Source: Calditrichota bacterium
Lineage (GTDB): Bacteria > Zixibacteria > MSB-5A5 > GN15 > FEB-12
Direction of reading: 5' to 3'
DNA length: 32,923 nt
NCBI GenBank assembly: GCA_008501655.1
Contig: QQUK01000150.1
Coordinates: 1 to 32,923, forward strand
Part shown: piece after piece, positions 8,011-16,004 of the stretch
Layout of the letters: each line of letters starts with the position of its first letter
How positions within the stretch are numbered: the first letter of the stretch is position 1
Translations under genes and position numbers: made by a program
Notes under the pieces: generated by a model
Databases searched by the model: none
Told to the model about the DNA's origin: nothing
Seen by the model: the letters and a program-made list of their open reading frames with translations, nothing else

Positions 8011-9120
8011 CTATCCTGATTTTTCACTCACTAACAGCATACAGCGGTAGACTTCCTGACCATACCGGGTCATTTTCAGGAAATCATTTTTTTTTATTTT
8101 TATATTTTTTGCTTTAGCTTTCGATCTATAAGATTCAATATCTGTATCATGAATAAACAGATGTTCCAAATCAAACCCTGTGACAATAACCCAATGAGGA
8201 ACTTTGCTTCCGGTCAGCCGGTAAGTACTTATCATCACGATAGGGATTTTGTTCTGATATAAAGCTGAGATTATCTCTTCAATCCCGAACTCGTAAAACG
8301 CACAGCCTAATCCTTTTTCTTTTGCTTTTTGCTTCATATCATTATGAACAATCCGCATAACTTCTTTTTTCTCCGGACGCCTGACCGACTTTAACAGAGG
8401 TGTTGCATCCATAGACATTACCATAAAAACATCAAGATCCCGTTTTAATGCTGAAAGTGCAAGACCATACCCATCGGTCCCGCCGAAACCGGATGTCATA
8501 AAAATCAACGTCGATTCTTTCCATAATGCAAGCTCAAGAGCCCGGTTAAATTCTATCTCTTTTTCGAAATATTTAAGAGCCATCATCAGACAGGCAGGAC
8601 CGCAAGTGAATTCAAGACTTTGAGGAAAGTAAGGGATTGGAAGCATTACCTTCAGGGGTAGATTATTTACAAGATCTTTCGACATCTTGATACCATATTC
8701 ACCTTTTCCGTAATAATCTTTCAGTCGACGCACAGAAGTATAGCCATGGTTTTTATAAAATTCCACAGCATGATGATTCCCTTCCCGAACTTCAAGAACA
8801 ATTTTGTCACATCCCCGTCTGATTGCCTCACGTTCACACTCTTTTAATAAAATGTTCCCGAAACCTTTTCCCTGAAATACCGGGTCTACACCGATATTAT
8901 ATAAACGTGCATTTTTATTCGATTTCCGCCAGACAAGAGATGCCGATGCTGCAGCTTCCGATTTATATTCCAAAAGCAGATTTGTTGCACGGGAGTCCGT
9001 CAAAAGATATGAAATCTGATCTTCACTGAATTGATCTTTGGTAAATGCGGCCTGTTCAATTTTTAACAAAGCAGCAAGATCATGTTCCGTAGCAAGACGT
9101 ATTGTAGTTTTACTTTTCAT
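8011..9120 (-). CDS. GNAT acetyltransferase fused to C39-like cysteine peptidase (RimI-type/DUF3335-like)
   Basis: Residues 1-150 are a GNAT acetyltransferase: the acetyl-CoA loop VDPVFQGKGFGN (78-89), then NHHAVEFYKNHGY (115-127), as in RimI-like N-acetyltransferases. Residues about 158-369 are a papain-like C39-family peptidase: Gln167 and Cys173 in FTCGPACLMMAL, His309 in VPHWVIVTGFD and Asp325/327 in HDTD are the probable oxyanion and catalytic residues. The fusion is a known architecture that travels with RimK-like ATP-grasp ligases, where it is thought to trim or acetylate a ligated peptide. There is no signal peptide and no ABC transporter, so bacteriocin export is unlikely. The start overlaps the end of the ligase gene by 11 bases. 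Catalytic roles are inferred from motifs. Confidence 0.88.
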   Translation of the reverse strand: MKSKTTIRLATEHDLAALLKIEQAAFTKDQFSEDQISYLLTDSRATNLLLEYKSEAAASASLVWRKSNKNARLYNIGVDPVFQGKGFGNILLKECEREAIRRGCDKIVLEVREGNHHAVEFYKNHGYTSVRRLKDYYGKGEYGIKMSKDLVNNLPLKVMLPIPYFPQSLEFTCGPACLMMALKYFEKEIEFNRALELALWKESTLIFMTSGFGGTDGYGLALSALKRDLDVFMVMSMDATPLLKSVRRPEKKEVMRIVHNDMKQKAKEKGLGCAFYEFGIEEIISALYQNKIPIVMISTYRLTGSKVPHWVIVTGFDLEHLFIHDTDIESYRSKAKAKNIKIKKNDFLKMTRYGQEVYRCMLLVSEKSG

Positions 9121-10000
9121 TATTTATATCGAGCAGGTAGCGGATTAAGCGTTCATACAGATCCGAGTTAACCTGATCCTCTTCTCCGGCATTAATAGTC
9201 GGATTATCATTTACTTCGATTACAATAAATCCGTTATCGGTCTGTTTTAAGTCAACACCGTACAAGCCGGTGCCAATAGAACCGGTAGCTTTGAGTGCAC
9301 ATTCCAATAACCCTTCTGGTGCTTTATCAATCGGTATTCCTTTCACAGGACCATCAACAGTCCGTCCATCTGACAAATGAGTCAGTATCTTCCAGTGTTT
9401 TTTTGGTATCGTATATTGACAGACATATAACACTTCATCATTTAAGATACCGACACGCCAGTCAAAGGCGGATTTCACAAATCTCTGAGCAACGATTCTA
9501 TCCGCTCTTCGGACAAACCGTTTAGCAACTTTAACAAACTCATCAACTGTCGAGGCTTTTTCGACATACCGTGAAAAACTACTGTTTGGTGCTTTCAGAA
9601 TAATCGGTTTACCGAGAATAGCAAACAGCTCCTTTGCTTTTTCAACCGTAATCTCTTCACGGCCAATAACCCGCGTATCAGGAATCGGGACATCATGAGT
9701 TATCAGATGCTCGTACATGTTCACTTTGTCACAGCAGATCCTGATTGAATCAGGGTCATCAATTACTTTGACATTATGCATTTCAGCCGTTCTTGCGGCA
9801 ACATATGCGGAGTTCAACGGATCGGTTAGAGCCCGAATATAAAGTGCATCATATTCCGGAATTTTGTACATATCAGCCCGAAACAAAAAATCAACCCGGT
9901 GACCAAGCTTTCGGGCTACCTGACTCAAACGCATAAGTGCGTTCATCTCTTCCGATGATGAAATCGTATACCGTTCGACATAAATCCCTAACTGTCCCAT
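9110..10000 (-). CDS. RimK-family ATP-grasp ligase (catalytic half)
   Basis: This is a carboxylate-amine ligase of the RimK type, which activates a carboxylate as acyl phosphate and joins it to an amine, usually adding amino acids to a peptide or protein. Numbering is from the Met at 10000. DDPDSI is near 81-86, ATP lysines are Lys92 and Lys136 (IILKAPNSSFSR), FDWRVGIL is near 179, and the metal-binding residues are Asp250 (GVDLK), Glu262 and Asn264/266 in EVNDNPT. The ATG at 10000 is preferred over the one at 10009 because AAAGGA lies about 8 bases before it. The domain normally continues from an N-terminal RLAN domain in one protein; here RLAN is a separate upstream gene that overlaps by 13 bases. 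The acceptor is unknown. Confidence 0.88.
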   Translation of the reverse strand: MGQLGIYVERYTISSSEEMNALMRLSQVARKLGHRVDFLFRADMYKIPEYDALYIRALTDPLNSAYVAARTAEMHNVKVIDDPDSIRICCDKVNMYEHLITHDVPIPDTRVIGREEITVEKAKELFAILGKPIILKAPNSSFSRYVEKASTVDEFVKVAKRFVRRADRIVAQRFVKSAFDWRVGILNDEVLYVCQYTIPKKHWKILTHLSDGRTVDGPVKGIPIDKAPEGLLECALKATGSIGTGLYGVDLKQTDNGFIVIEVNDNPTINAGEEDQVNSDLYERLIRYLLDINNEK

Positions 10001-10638
10001 ACGACACATCCTTTCAAATGCTTGAGTTCGGTCTTGGTCAGATCTTTAATAAAAAGCGGAGCAATATCACTAAGCAGATATTTTTCATCAGCTGTGATAA
10101 TGACCCTGACTCTGGCAAGCGGGATTGAAAAAACCTCCCAGACATTCCTGGAAAATTCCTGAAACTGTATTTGTGATGACCAGCCCAGTACCGAATTGAA
10201 ATATTTAATTTTACAACCTTCGGTTAACTCCTGGCAACAGACAGCATAGGTATAGTTTCTCGTTAAAGACTTAGCGATACTTTTTACCCGACCGCTTTTA
10301 TAGACGATCTTCCCTTTTAACGTAAACGGATTAATCGGGTCAACAATCACAGGTGGTTCGAAATAACCATTACTCAGATAATACTCAGCAACCGGAAGAC
10401 CGGCGATTTTTGCTTTTTCCAGAAACAGAGGTGGGACGTAAGCATCAAGCATATCTTTACAAGTCGGTTTTATCGGCTGACCGCGATGTTCATAGTCCTG
10501 GGAGAGGTAATATCCCTCGCTCAAATAATCATAATCTCCGGAGAGATTTATTAACTGATTACCTGTTTCTGATTTCTTTATCAGAGCAGATTGAAGCCTT
10601 GATTCTACGCTGCTCTGGTTTGGTTTTGAAGTGACCAT
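9988..10638 (-). CDS. RLAN domain protein (RimK-like ATP-grasp N-terminal domain), stand-alone
   Basis: The 216-residue protein resembles the RLAN domain usually found at the front of RimK-like ligases. YYLSQDYEHRGQPIKPT matches the common YYVSLLAEARGHKPLPS-like segment, and it is followed by the typical middle region with VFSIPLARVRVIIT near the end. No ATP-grasp motif is present. It ends in a TAG at 9990-9988, in a different frame from the ligase, which starts 13 bases before that stop. The ATG at 10638 was chosen; a TTG three codons earlier is possible. It is the first gene of the three-gene minus-strand operon, and the 200-base gap to the hemerythrin gene presumably holds its promoter. 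The protein probably works in a complex with the ligase (inference). Confidence 0.75.
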   Translation of the reverse strand: MVTSKPNQSSVESRLQSALIKKSETGNQLINLSGDYDYLSEGYYLSQDYEHRGQPIKPTCKDMLDAYVPPLFLEKAKIAGLPVAEYYLSNGYFEPPVIVDPINPFTLKGKIVYKSGRVKSIAKSLTRNYTYAVCCQELTEGCKIKYFNSVLGWSSQIQFQEFSRNVWEVFSIPLARVRVIITADEKYLLSDIAPLFIKDLTKTELKHLKGCVVWDS

Positions 10639-10853
10639 TTTTCTCAAATTTAAAAGTTAGTATCCTACCCGGTATTCCAAACCCGGAAAACTGCAAATCG
10701 AAATATACCTGACAACAAGATATGTGCAAAGGGAATTATTCTACTTTTGAAGAATTCTTAGAAATAAACCGAGTAAAACTCCCGGTACTTTCTACCGATA
10801 ATATGATAAGATAAGAATAGATAATGTGAACTATAATATTATTGAGGTCTGCA

Positions 10854-11282
10854 ATGTCGGAACACTTATATTGGAATGAAATCTACAAAACCGGCGTGGA
10901 GAAAATAGATCGTCAACACCGAAAACTCTTTGATCTGTTCGAACGACTCAGGCAATCACTTAAATTTGGGTTGAATAATCCAATTGTCGGAGCAACGATA
11001 AAAGACCTGGTAGAATATACTCAAGAACATTTTGCGGATGAAGAGGAAATTCAAAAACAGATTAATTTTGAAGAATACAAGCGACACCAAAAACTGCATC
11101 GAGACTTGTTGAATGAAATGGCACAGATACTGCTCAAACTCAAGAATAATGAACAGTTTAATGCAATGGATTTGCTTAACTTTTTAAAGCATTGGATCCA
11201 GGATCACATCCTAAAAGAAGATCTTAAAATCGGTGAAGCATACAAAAAGACTGTAGATTCTGCAGCATCTATAAATAACTAA
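10854..11282 (+). CDS. Bacteriohemerythrin (oxygen-binding diiron protein)
   Basis: This 142-residue four-helix-bundle protein keeps all seven diiron ligands of bacterial hemerythrins: His22 (IDRQH), His59 and Glu63 (HFADEE), His78 and His82 (RHQKLH), His118 (HWIQDHI) and Asp123. The opening LYWNEIYKTGVEKID is also typical. Such proteins bind O2 reversibly and serve in oxygen supply, sensing or scavenging in the cytoplasm. The ATG at 10854 is chosen because GAGG lies 6 bases before it; an in-frame TTG four codons upstream would overlap that site. It is transcribed alone, diverging from the RLAN operon and converging on the NifX-like gene. No FNR-like site was recognised upstream. Confidence 0.95.
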   Translation: MSEHLYWNEIYKTGVEKIDRQHRKLFDLFERLRQSLKFGLNNPIVGATIKDLVEYTQEHFADEEEIQKQINFEEYKRHQKLHRDLLNEMAQILLKLKNNEQFNAMDLLNFLKHWIQDHILKEDLKIGEAYKKTVDSAASINN

Positions 11283-11349
11283 ATGAATGATTTAAACGTA
11301 TTTACTTCGTCAAATTCTTTCATCTAATCTCATATATTTATCCGATACA

Positions 11350-11856
11350 TCACCTTTTACCGCCGCTACCTTGATTCCTTCCCTGCCCACGGCCACGGTT
11401 AATTCCTATACCTTGTCCCCGTCCAATTCCCCGACCCTGTCCGGTTCTGAAACCTTGATCTTGTACCGAGACATCTTTTTCATTATGATCCTGATGTTGT
11501 CCATGACCACGACATGCTTTTGACGGATCGATGTCAAGAGTTTTACCGTTTTGCAAATCAGCAATCGCCTGTTGGACAGACTCAGATTCAGAGATTTTTG
11601 TTTCAATTCCTTCGGCGTTAAGAGCTTCAACCGCCCTTCTTCCCATTCCATTACAGAGAACTGTATCAATTTTGTATATACATAATTGATTCATCGGATG
11701 ACACGTCCCGTGAGAATGATGGGAGTTTCTATTTTCAATCACCTGCACCTCTTCGGTATCAGTATTATATAATGTAAAAAACGGTGATGAACCAAAATGT
11801 CCAAACAATCTGGAATTAAGCCCTTCACCACTACTTGTTGGAATACATACTAACAT
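11350..11856 (-). CDS. NifX/NifB-type dinitrogenase iron-molybdenum cofactor domain protein with Arg/Gly-rich tail
   Basis: Residues 1 to about 105 form a NifX-like domain, which binds Fe-S or Mo-containing cofactors. The typical opening is MLVCIPTSSGEGLNSRLFGHFG, with the phenylalanine/histidine turn, then HHSHGTCHP, VLCNGMGRRAVEAL and a final helix. The last 55 residues are unusual: a His/Asp-rich stretch (HGQHQDHNEKD), then short Gly-Arg-Gln repeats to the end. The ATG at 11856, one base after the DUF134 stop, fits the family start better than the GTG at 11868. The DUF134-NifX-like pair is common in anaerobes outside nif clusters, sometimes with orange-protein genes. No nitrogenase gene lies nearby, so the cofactor is unknown. 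Confidence 0.85.
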   Translation of the reverse strand: MLVCIPTSSGEGLNSRLFGHFGSSPFFTLYNTDTEEVQVIENRNSHHSHGTCHPMNQLCIYKIDTVLCNGMGRRAVEALNAEGIETKISESESVQQAIADLQNGKTLDIDPSKACRGHGQHQDHNEKDVSVQDQGFRTGQGRGIGRGQGIGINRGRGQGRNQGSGGKR

Positions 11857-11857
11857 A

Positions 11858-12148
11858 TTATTTCTCACTTTCTTCTAACTTTATGAGGATTGCCGAATTT
11901 GTAAGCATTGCATCTATAAGCTGACTGCGTCCGGCTTGTAAAAGTCTTTGAATAGTTCCCCTGGAAATGCCCATAATATCACCTGCTTCCGTTTGATCAT
12001 ACCCCTGATGGTCGACTAAGCGCATCGCCTCAAACTGATCAAGCGGAATTTCAACCTCACCAATCGTTCTCATCGGTATACCCTGCGGTTTATAAACCCT
12101 GTTTTCGCGGTATCGCCGGCAATATCTTTTTTTGTGCGGTCGGGGCAT
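11858..12148 (-). CDS. DUF134 family predicted DNA-binding protein
   Basis: This 96-residue protein is recognisable as DUF134: MPRPHKKRYC at the start, YKPQGIP, then LDQFEAMRLVDHQGYDQTEA and GDIMGISRGTIQRLLQAGR. The latter is a sigma-like helix-turn-helix at about residues 55-78. DUF134 proteins are thought to be regulators and usually sit beside a NifX-like gene, as here (stop and start separated by one base). AAGGAA precedes the ATG. A perfect 16-bp palindrome lies 21 bases upstream and is a natural candidate for its own operator, which would make the pair autoregulated (inference). Confidence 0.9.
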   Translation of the reverse strand: MPRPHKKRYCRRYRENRVYKPQGIPMRTIGEVEIPLDQFEAMRLVDHQGYDQTEAGDIMGISRGTIQRLLQAGRSQLIDAMLTNSAILIKLEESEK

Positions 12149-12169
12149 CGTTAATTTCCTTAATTATTT

Positions 12170-12185
12170 ATGTGCATATGCACAT
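12170..12185. promoter_or_regulatory. 16-bp perfect palindrome, candidate DUF134 operator
   Basis: The sequence ATGTGCATATGCACAT equals its own reverse complement. It lies 21 bases upstream of the DUF134 start, where a repressor could block transcription or initiation. It is assigned to DUF134 only by position and symmetry. The cus operon starts 229 bases away on the other strand. Confidence 0.5.
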
Positions 12186-12413
12186 TACTAATATCGGGAA
12201 ATTCCTCATTACTGTCAAGACTTGATATATCAAAATAGAGATAAATATTGAAATCCGGGGTAAAAAACATTTACCACATATTCATAAAACATTGATTTAC
12301 AAGAAGATAGTATATTTATTTGCTATTATTTTTACTAAAAAGCTATGATTTGGAACTGAATCGGCCGATAATTGTTGAAAAGATAACAAAATATGATATA
12401 TTAAATATGGTTT

Positions 12414-12806
12414 ATGATAAAATTTAGAATTTATACATTATTGGTTGTGGCATTGCTTTTAGTGGCAAGCCCATGGTTAACAACGCCGGAGGTTAACGCT
12501 TCTGAAGTTATGGAATCCTGCAGTTGTTGTGATGGTCCATGTCAAGGATGTTGTGCACAACCGATCGAAAAGACAAAAGAAACTACCCGCGACTGCAATT
12601 GCAAACTTTCCGATATACCTGTTATCCCCAATCAGCCAGTTGAAGTTGTCGATACTCGTTCAGACTTTCAGTTAAATAAAGATATAGCAACTGATAAAGA
12701 GTTGGTATACTATCAACCCCAGGTTTATCATTATGCAGCTCCTTCAGGAGTTTCGCCACCGGATGATTTTTCACCTCCACTCTATGTCATCAACGCTTCT
12801 TTTTAA
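12414..12806 (+). CDS. Secreted Cys-rich small protein heading the metal-efflux operon
   Basis: The 130-residue protein has a signal peptide (basic MIKFR, hydrophobic residues 6-20, probable cleavage near NAS at 28-30). The mature part carries eight cysteines in two clusters, CSCCDGPCQGCC (36-47) and CNC (61-63), then a Pro/Tyr-rich stretch (VYHYAAPSGVSPPDDF). I do not recognise the family. Cysteine clusters and its place as first gene before CusC, CusB and CusA homologues suggest a periplasmic or envelope metal-binding protein, but no known metallochaperone motif is matched. The ATG at 12414 has no clear Shine-Dalgarno sequence. The next gene starts 80 bases on, with a small GATACT/AGTATC hairpin (12823-12840) between. 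Confidence 0.75.
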   Translation: MIKFRIYTLLVVALLLVASPWLTTPEVNASEVMESCSCCDGPCQGCCAQPIEKTKETTRDCNCKLSDIPVIPNQPVEVVDTRSDFQLNKDIATDKELVYYQPQVYHYAAPSGVSPPDDFSPPLYVINASF

Positions 12807-12886
12807 TTTAATATCTCTCTTTGATACTATCTAAAGTATCACCGTCCAATTAATCTAATTATCATTTGAAATGGAGAATAATTGCT

Positions 12887-14146
12887 ATGAAAATTTCATG
12901 GCTGGTTCTTCCTGTTACGCTCCTATTTTTGATAACATTTCAAAATAGCAATGCACAACAGGTGGTTCTGGATTCACTGATAGATATTGCTTTAAAAAAC
13001 AATCCGGAGATAAAAGCTTCCGAGAGCATGAGTAAGTCGTTTGCATATAAATCTCACGCCTCCGGTTCTCTCCCCGACCCGAGCATCAATGTAGGTTTAC
13101 TGAATCTTCCGGTAAATTCCTTCGCATTTGATGAAACCCCGATGTCCGGAATAAATATAGGCATATCTCAAAAAATACCCTGGCTGGGTAAATTGAGTAA
13201 CGAAAGAAAACTTGCAGACATAAATACGCAGATTTCTGAAACTCAAACAAATATATTAAAAAATCAGATAATAAAGAATGTTACTGATGCCTATGCTGAA
13301 TATTCATTCTTTGCTTTATCTATACCTATTATTGAGGATTTTCTGGATTTATTAGAAGCAACCAGAAATACTTCGGAAATCAAATACGCCAACGGTGATG
13401 CTCCTGCTCAGGATATGCTTCGGATTAGTTCGCTGTATTCCCGAGTGAAAGTTAAATTGCTGAACATAAAACAAAATAAGTACAAGTCTCTGGTAAAGCT
13501 GAGACAATTAGCAAATGACTTTTTACTCCCTGAAAACCTTACTCCGACACTTGCTGAGCCATATGAAGATACAGAATCTCTAATCACTATCGATAAAAGT
13601 CCGTATCTGTACAAATCTTCATTAGGTGTTGAGTTTTCGAAGTATAACAAAAAAATATCACACAACAACTATTACCCTGATTTTGTATTGGGAGTTGATT
13701 ATCGGCTACGGGAACATGTCACCGGTGACCCGGTAAAAGGAGCTGACTTTCTTTCTTTTAAAGTCGGATTTACACTCCCTCTCTGGTTTAACAAAAAACA
13801 GGATAATAAACTCAGAGCAGCCAATCAGATGATAATCAGTTCAAAGGAACAGGAAAACTCTGTACGAAACTTATTGCTTGCCCGCTCAACTGAACTTGAA
13901 TCACAACTTGATACTGAAATGAAAAGTATCCGGGAATATGACAACTCAATTATTCCGGAAGCAAATGCTGCTGCTGAATCAGCCGAAATTGCCTATGAAG
14001 TTGGGCAAGTTGATTTTAATGCGTTGTTAGCAGCCCAAAAAGAACTATTTGAAATCAAAATTGAACGCCTGAACTTACTAAAACAATATCACCAATCAAA
14101 AGCTGCTTTGACAGAAGTAGCTGGAACATCATATGAAAGAGAATAA
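12887..14146 (+). CDS. TolC/CusC-family outer-membrane efflux channel
   Basis: The 419-residue protein is an outer membrane factor of the RND efflux trio. A signal peptide (residues 1 to about 24, ending FQNSNAQQ) precedes two repeats of the OEP type. The first opens with LIDIALKNNPEIKASE, and the second contains long heptad-rich helices (about 290-400) with AESAEIAYEVGQVDFNALLAAQKELFE, the common end of the second repeat. There is no lipobox cysteine. The ATG at 12887 is chosen because GGAGA precedes it by about 9 bases; an in-frame TTG at 12866 lies upstream of that site and would spoil the signal peptide. Its stop lies one base before the adaptor start, so the two are probably coupled. Confidence 0.9.
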   Translation: MKISWLVLPVTLLFLITFQNSNAQQVVLDSLIDIALKNNPEIKASESMSKSFAYKSHASGSLPDPSINVGLLNLPVNSFAFDETPMSGINIGISQKIPWLGKLSNERKLADINTQISETQTNILKNQIIKNVTDAYAEYSFFALSIPIIEDFLDLLEATRNTSEIKYANGDAPAQDMLRISSLYSRVKVKLLNIKQNKYKSLVKLRQLANDFLLPENLTPTLAEPYEDTESLITIDKSPYLYKSSLGVEFSKYNKKISHNNYYPDFVLGVDYRLREHVTGDPVKGADFLSFKVGFTLPLWFNKKQDNKLRAANQMIISSKEQENSVRNLLLARSTELESQLDTEMKSIREYDNSIIPEANAAAESAEIAYEVGQVDFNALLAAQKELFEIKIERLNLLKQYHQSKAALTEVAGTSYERE

Positions 14147-14147
14147 G

Positions 14148-16004
14148 ATGAAAACAATAATGATAGCAGTACTATGTCTCGGACTAGGTTTTACTGCAGC
14201 CTACTTTGTTTTGCCAACTTCGAATGCTGCTGAATTCACATCTGAACAATCTGAAGTTCAACTCTACACCTGCGGTATGCATCCTGATATAATCAGTGAT
14301 AAACCGGGGATCTGCCCTATTTGTAATATGAAGCTGACTCCAAAAAGAGACAGTGGTTCAGAAACCGGAACGGTAAAAATAAATCCGGCAACAAAACAGA
14401 ATATGGGTCTGGTGACTACAGCTGTTGCAAAATATAATCTACAAAAATCTGTAAGTGCATTTGGAAAAGTTGTCGTACCCGATCCAAATCATTATAAAGT
14501 TACAATCAAAACAAAAGGATGGGTGGAAAAACTGTTTGTCTCGGAAGTCGGTGAACAGGTCTTTAAAAATCAGCCTCTTTTTGAAATCTATTCTCCGGAG
14601 ATTGTCACCGCCCAAAAAGAACTACTTGTTGCACTGGCAAAACCGGAAAATCAATCGATGCAGAGATTAGCTGAAACAGTTCGTCAAAGATTAAAAAACT
14701 GGGATATATCCGATGAGCAGATAGCAGAAATTGAACGAACCGGTGAAATCTCGCGCACAATGATTATTCGCTCTCCGGCAAATGGCTTTGTACAAAATAA
14801 AAATATAAATGACGGTAATAGAGTTGACCCGAATTCTGTTCTGTTTGACATCGTTGATATCTCTTCAGTATGGGTAGAAGCTCAGGTTTACGAACAGGAT
14901 ATCCCGCATATTACCCTAAAACAATCGGGACAGATTGTAATTCCAGGTTTACCGGGGAAACAGATTGAAGGGAAAATTTCCTATATCTCCCCGATTATAG
15001 ATAAAAACGGACAGCTTGAAATAAGACTCACGATTCAAAACGGAGATTTCTTACTAAAGCCGGAAATGTATGCTGAAGTTACTCTTGGTCAATCTGATGT
15101 AAATTCGGTTCTTGCAATTCCACGAAAAGCAGTTATCAACTCAGGTAAACGGCAACTTGTCTATATAGCTGACAGTGAAAATTCATACAAAGCTCGTGAA
15201 ATTAATACAGGTGTTGTTGGAATGAACGACATGGTGGCAGTTAAAAGCGGGCTTGCTAAAGGTGACAATGTAGTTACTTCAGGACAATTTTTAATTGATA
15301 GTGAGTCACGCCTGAGTGAATCTATCAGCAGTTCAGAGATGCATAACCATTCTGCAAGTACAAAAACTTCTGATGACCACAAATCACATTCACAAATGGC
15401 AAACAGTGAAGCGACTGAAAACAAAGCTAAGATGTCAATCGATACCGAAAAGACAGACCCTTATGATATCCATACCTGCCCGATGGAATCACACAGTCAT
15501 ATTCTGAACTATGGACCGGGTGAATGTGCTGACTGCGGAATGAATTTAGTGCCAATTACTGAAACGAAACATGCACCTGTTTTCGTCTGTCCGATGCCGA
15601 GTTGCGGTACCGTTTCGCAGGAATCGGGTGTTTGTCCAAAATGTAATATGAAACTCATCGAATATAAACCTGAAAGCTACACATCACATGAACATTCAAA
15701 AGATAGTAATACTTCTGCGAAGCAACCAGGAAAATCAGCTACCAAGGACTCTACAGCTGCTGTCAATACAGATCCGTATAATATCCATACCTGTCCGATG
15801 GCGTCCCATAGTCATATCCTGAACTATGGTCCCGGCAAATGTGCCGACTGCGGGATGAATCTAGTACCGATTTCCGAAACAGAACATGCACCAGTTTTCG
15901 TCTGTCCCATGCCGAGTTGCGGTACCGTTTCACAGGAACCGGGTGTATGTCCAAAATGTAACATGAAATTGATTGAGTACAAACCGGGAGCTTCGAATGA
16001 TTGA
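14148..16004 (+). CDS. cusB: CusB-type RND periplasmic adaptor with five heavy-metal-binding modules
   Basis: The 618-residue membrane fusion protein links the CusA pump to the CusC channel. Numbering is from the Met at 14148; an ATG 15 bases earlier is possible. Residues 1-28 are a signal or anchor segment. A metal-binding module (YTCGMHP at 40-46 and CPICNMKL at 56-63) precedes the adaptor core (about 75-400): barrel-sandwich start KVTIKTKGWVEKLFVSEVGE, a helical hairpin with QKELL, and the partner half SPANGFVQ. The C-terminus holds a 74-residue block present twice, each with two modules (IHTCPMxSHSHILNYGPG, CADCGMNL; FVCPMPSCG, CPKCNMKL). One or two modules would be usual; here there are five. 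They contain paired Cys, Met and His able to bind Cu(I) or Ag(I). Its stop overlaps the CusA start by 8 bases. Confidence 0.92.
   Translation: MKTIMIAVLCLGLGFTAAYFVLPTSNAAEFTSEQSEVQLYTCGMHPDIISDKPGICPICNMKLTPKRDSGSETGTVKINPATKQNMGLVTTAVAKYNLQKSVSAFGKVVVPDPNHYKVTIKTKGWVEKLFVSEVGEQVFKNQPLFEIYSPEIVTAQKELLVALAKPENQSMQRLAETVRQRLKNWDISDEQIAEIERTGEISRTMIIRSPANGFVQNKNINDGNRVDPNSVLFDIVDISSVWVEAQVYEQDIPHITLKQSGQIVIPGLPGKQIEGKISYISPIIDKNGQLEIRLTIQNGDFLLKPEMYAEVTLGQSDVNSVLAIPRKAVINSGKRQLVYIADSENSYKAREINTGVVGMNDMVAVKSGLAKGDNVVTSGQFLIDSESRLSESISSSEMHNHSASTKTSDDHKSHSQMANSEATENKAKMSIDTEKTDPYDIHTCPMESHSHILNYGPGECADCGMNLVPITETKHAPVFVCPMPSCGTVSQESGVCPKCNMKLIEYKPESYTSHEHSKDSNTSAKQPGKSATKDSTAAVNTDPYNIHTCPMASHSHILNYGPGKCADCGMNLVPISETEHAPVFVCPMPSCGTVSQEPGVCPKCNMKLIEYKPGASND
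15456..15677 (+). repeat. Direct repeat copy 1 of cusB metal-binding block
   Basis: This 222-base block encodes DPYDIHTCPM through the end of CPKCNMKLIEYK. It recurs at 15771-15992, offset by 315 bases. The two differ mostly at third codon positions, so the protein copies are nearly identical while the DNA has drifted. This is an older in-frame duplication kept by selection and not an assembly artefact. Confidence 0.9.
15771..15992 (+). repeat. Direct repeat copy 2 of cusB metal-binding block
   Basis: Second copy of the block at 15456-15677, in the same reading frame. The linker between them is a Ser/Lys/Thr-rich stretch of about 30 residues with its own His pairs (SHEHSKD). Confidence 0.9.

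Noticed and set aside
8011..9120. C39 peptidase as part of a bacteriocin export system
   Set aside because: No ABC transporter or double-glycine leader peptide nearby, and the domain is fused to a GNAT acetyltransferase beside a RimK-like ligase, which points to the amidoligase cassette instead.
11406..11669. 87-codon open frame inside the NifX-like gene
   Set aside because: Same-strand, different-frame overlap with a recognisable domain; no family features.
11350..12148. DUF134 and NifX-like genes as evidence for nitrogen fixation
   Set aside because: No nifH, nifD, nifK, nifE, nifN or nifB in the window; such pairs are common outside nif clusters.
12375..12402. TTGAAA and TATATT, 16 bases apart, as promoter of the metal-efflux operon
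   Set aside because: The implied transcription start lies within a few bases of the ATG at 12414, leaving no leader; not convincing.
12823..12840. GATACT/AGTATC hairpin between the Cys-rich gene and the channel gene
   Set aside because: Only a 6-bp stem and no T tract, so not called a terminator. It may affect mRNA processing, but nothing supports that.
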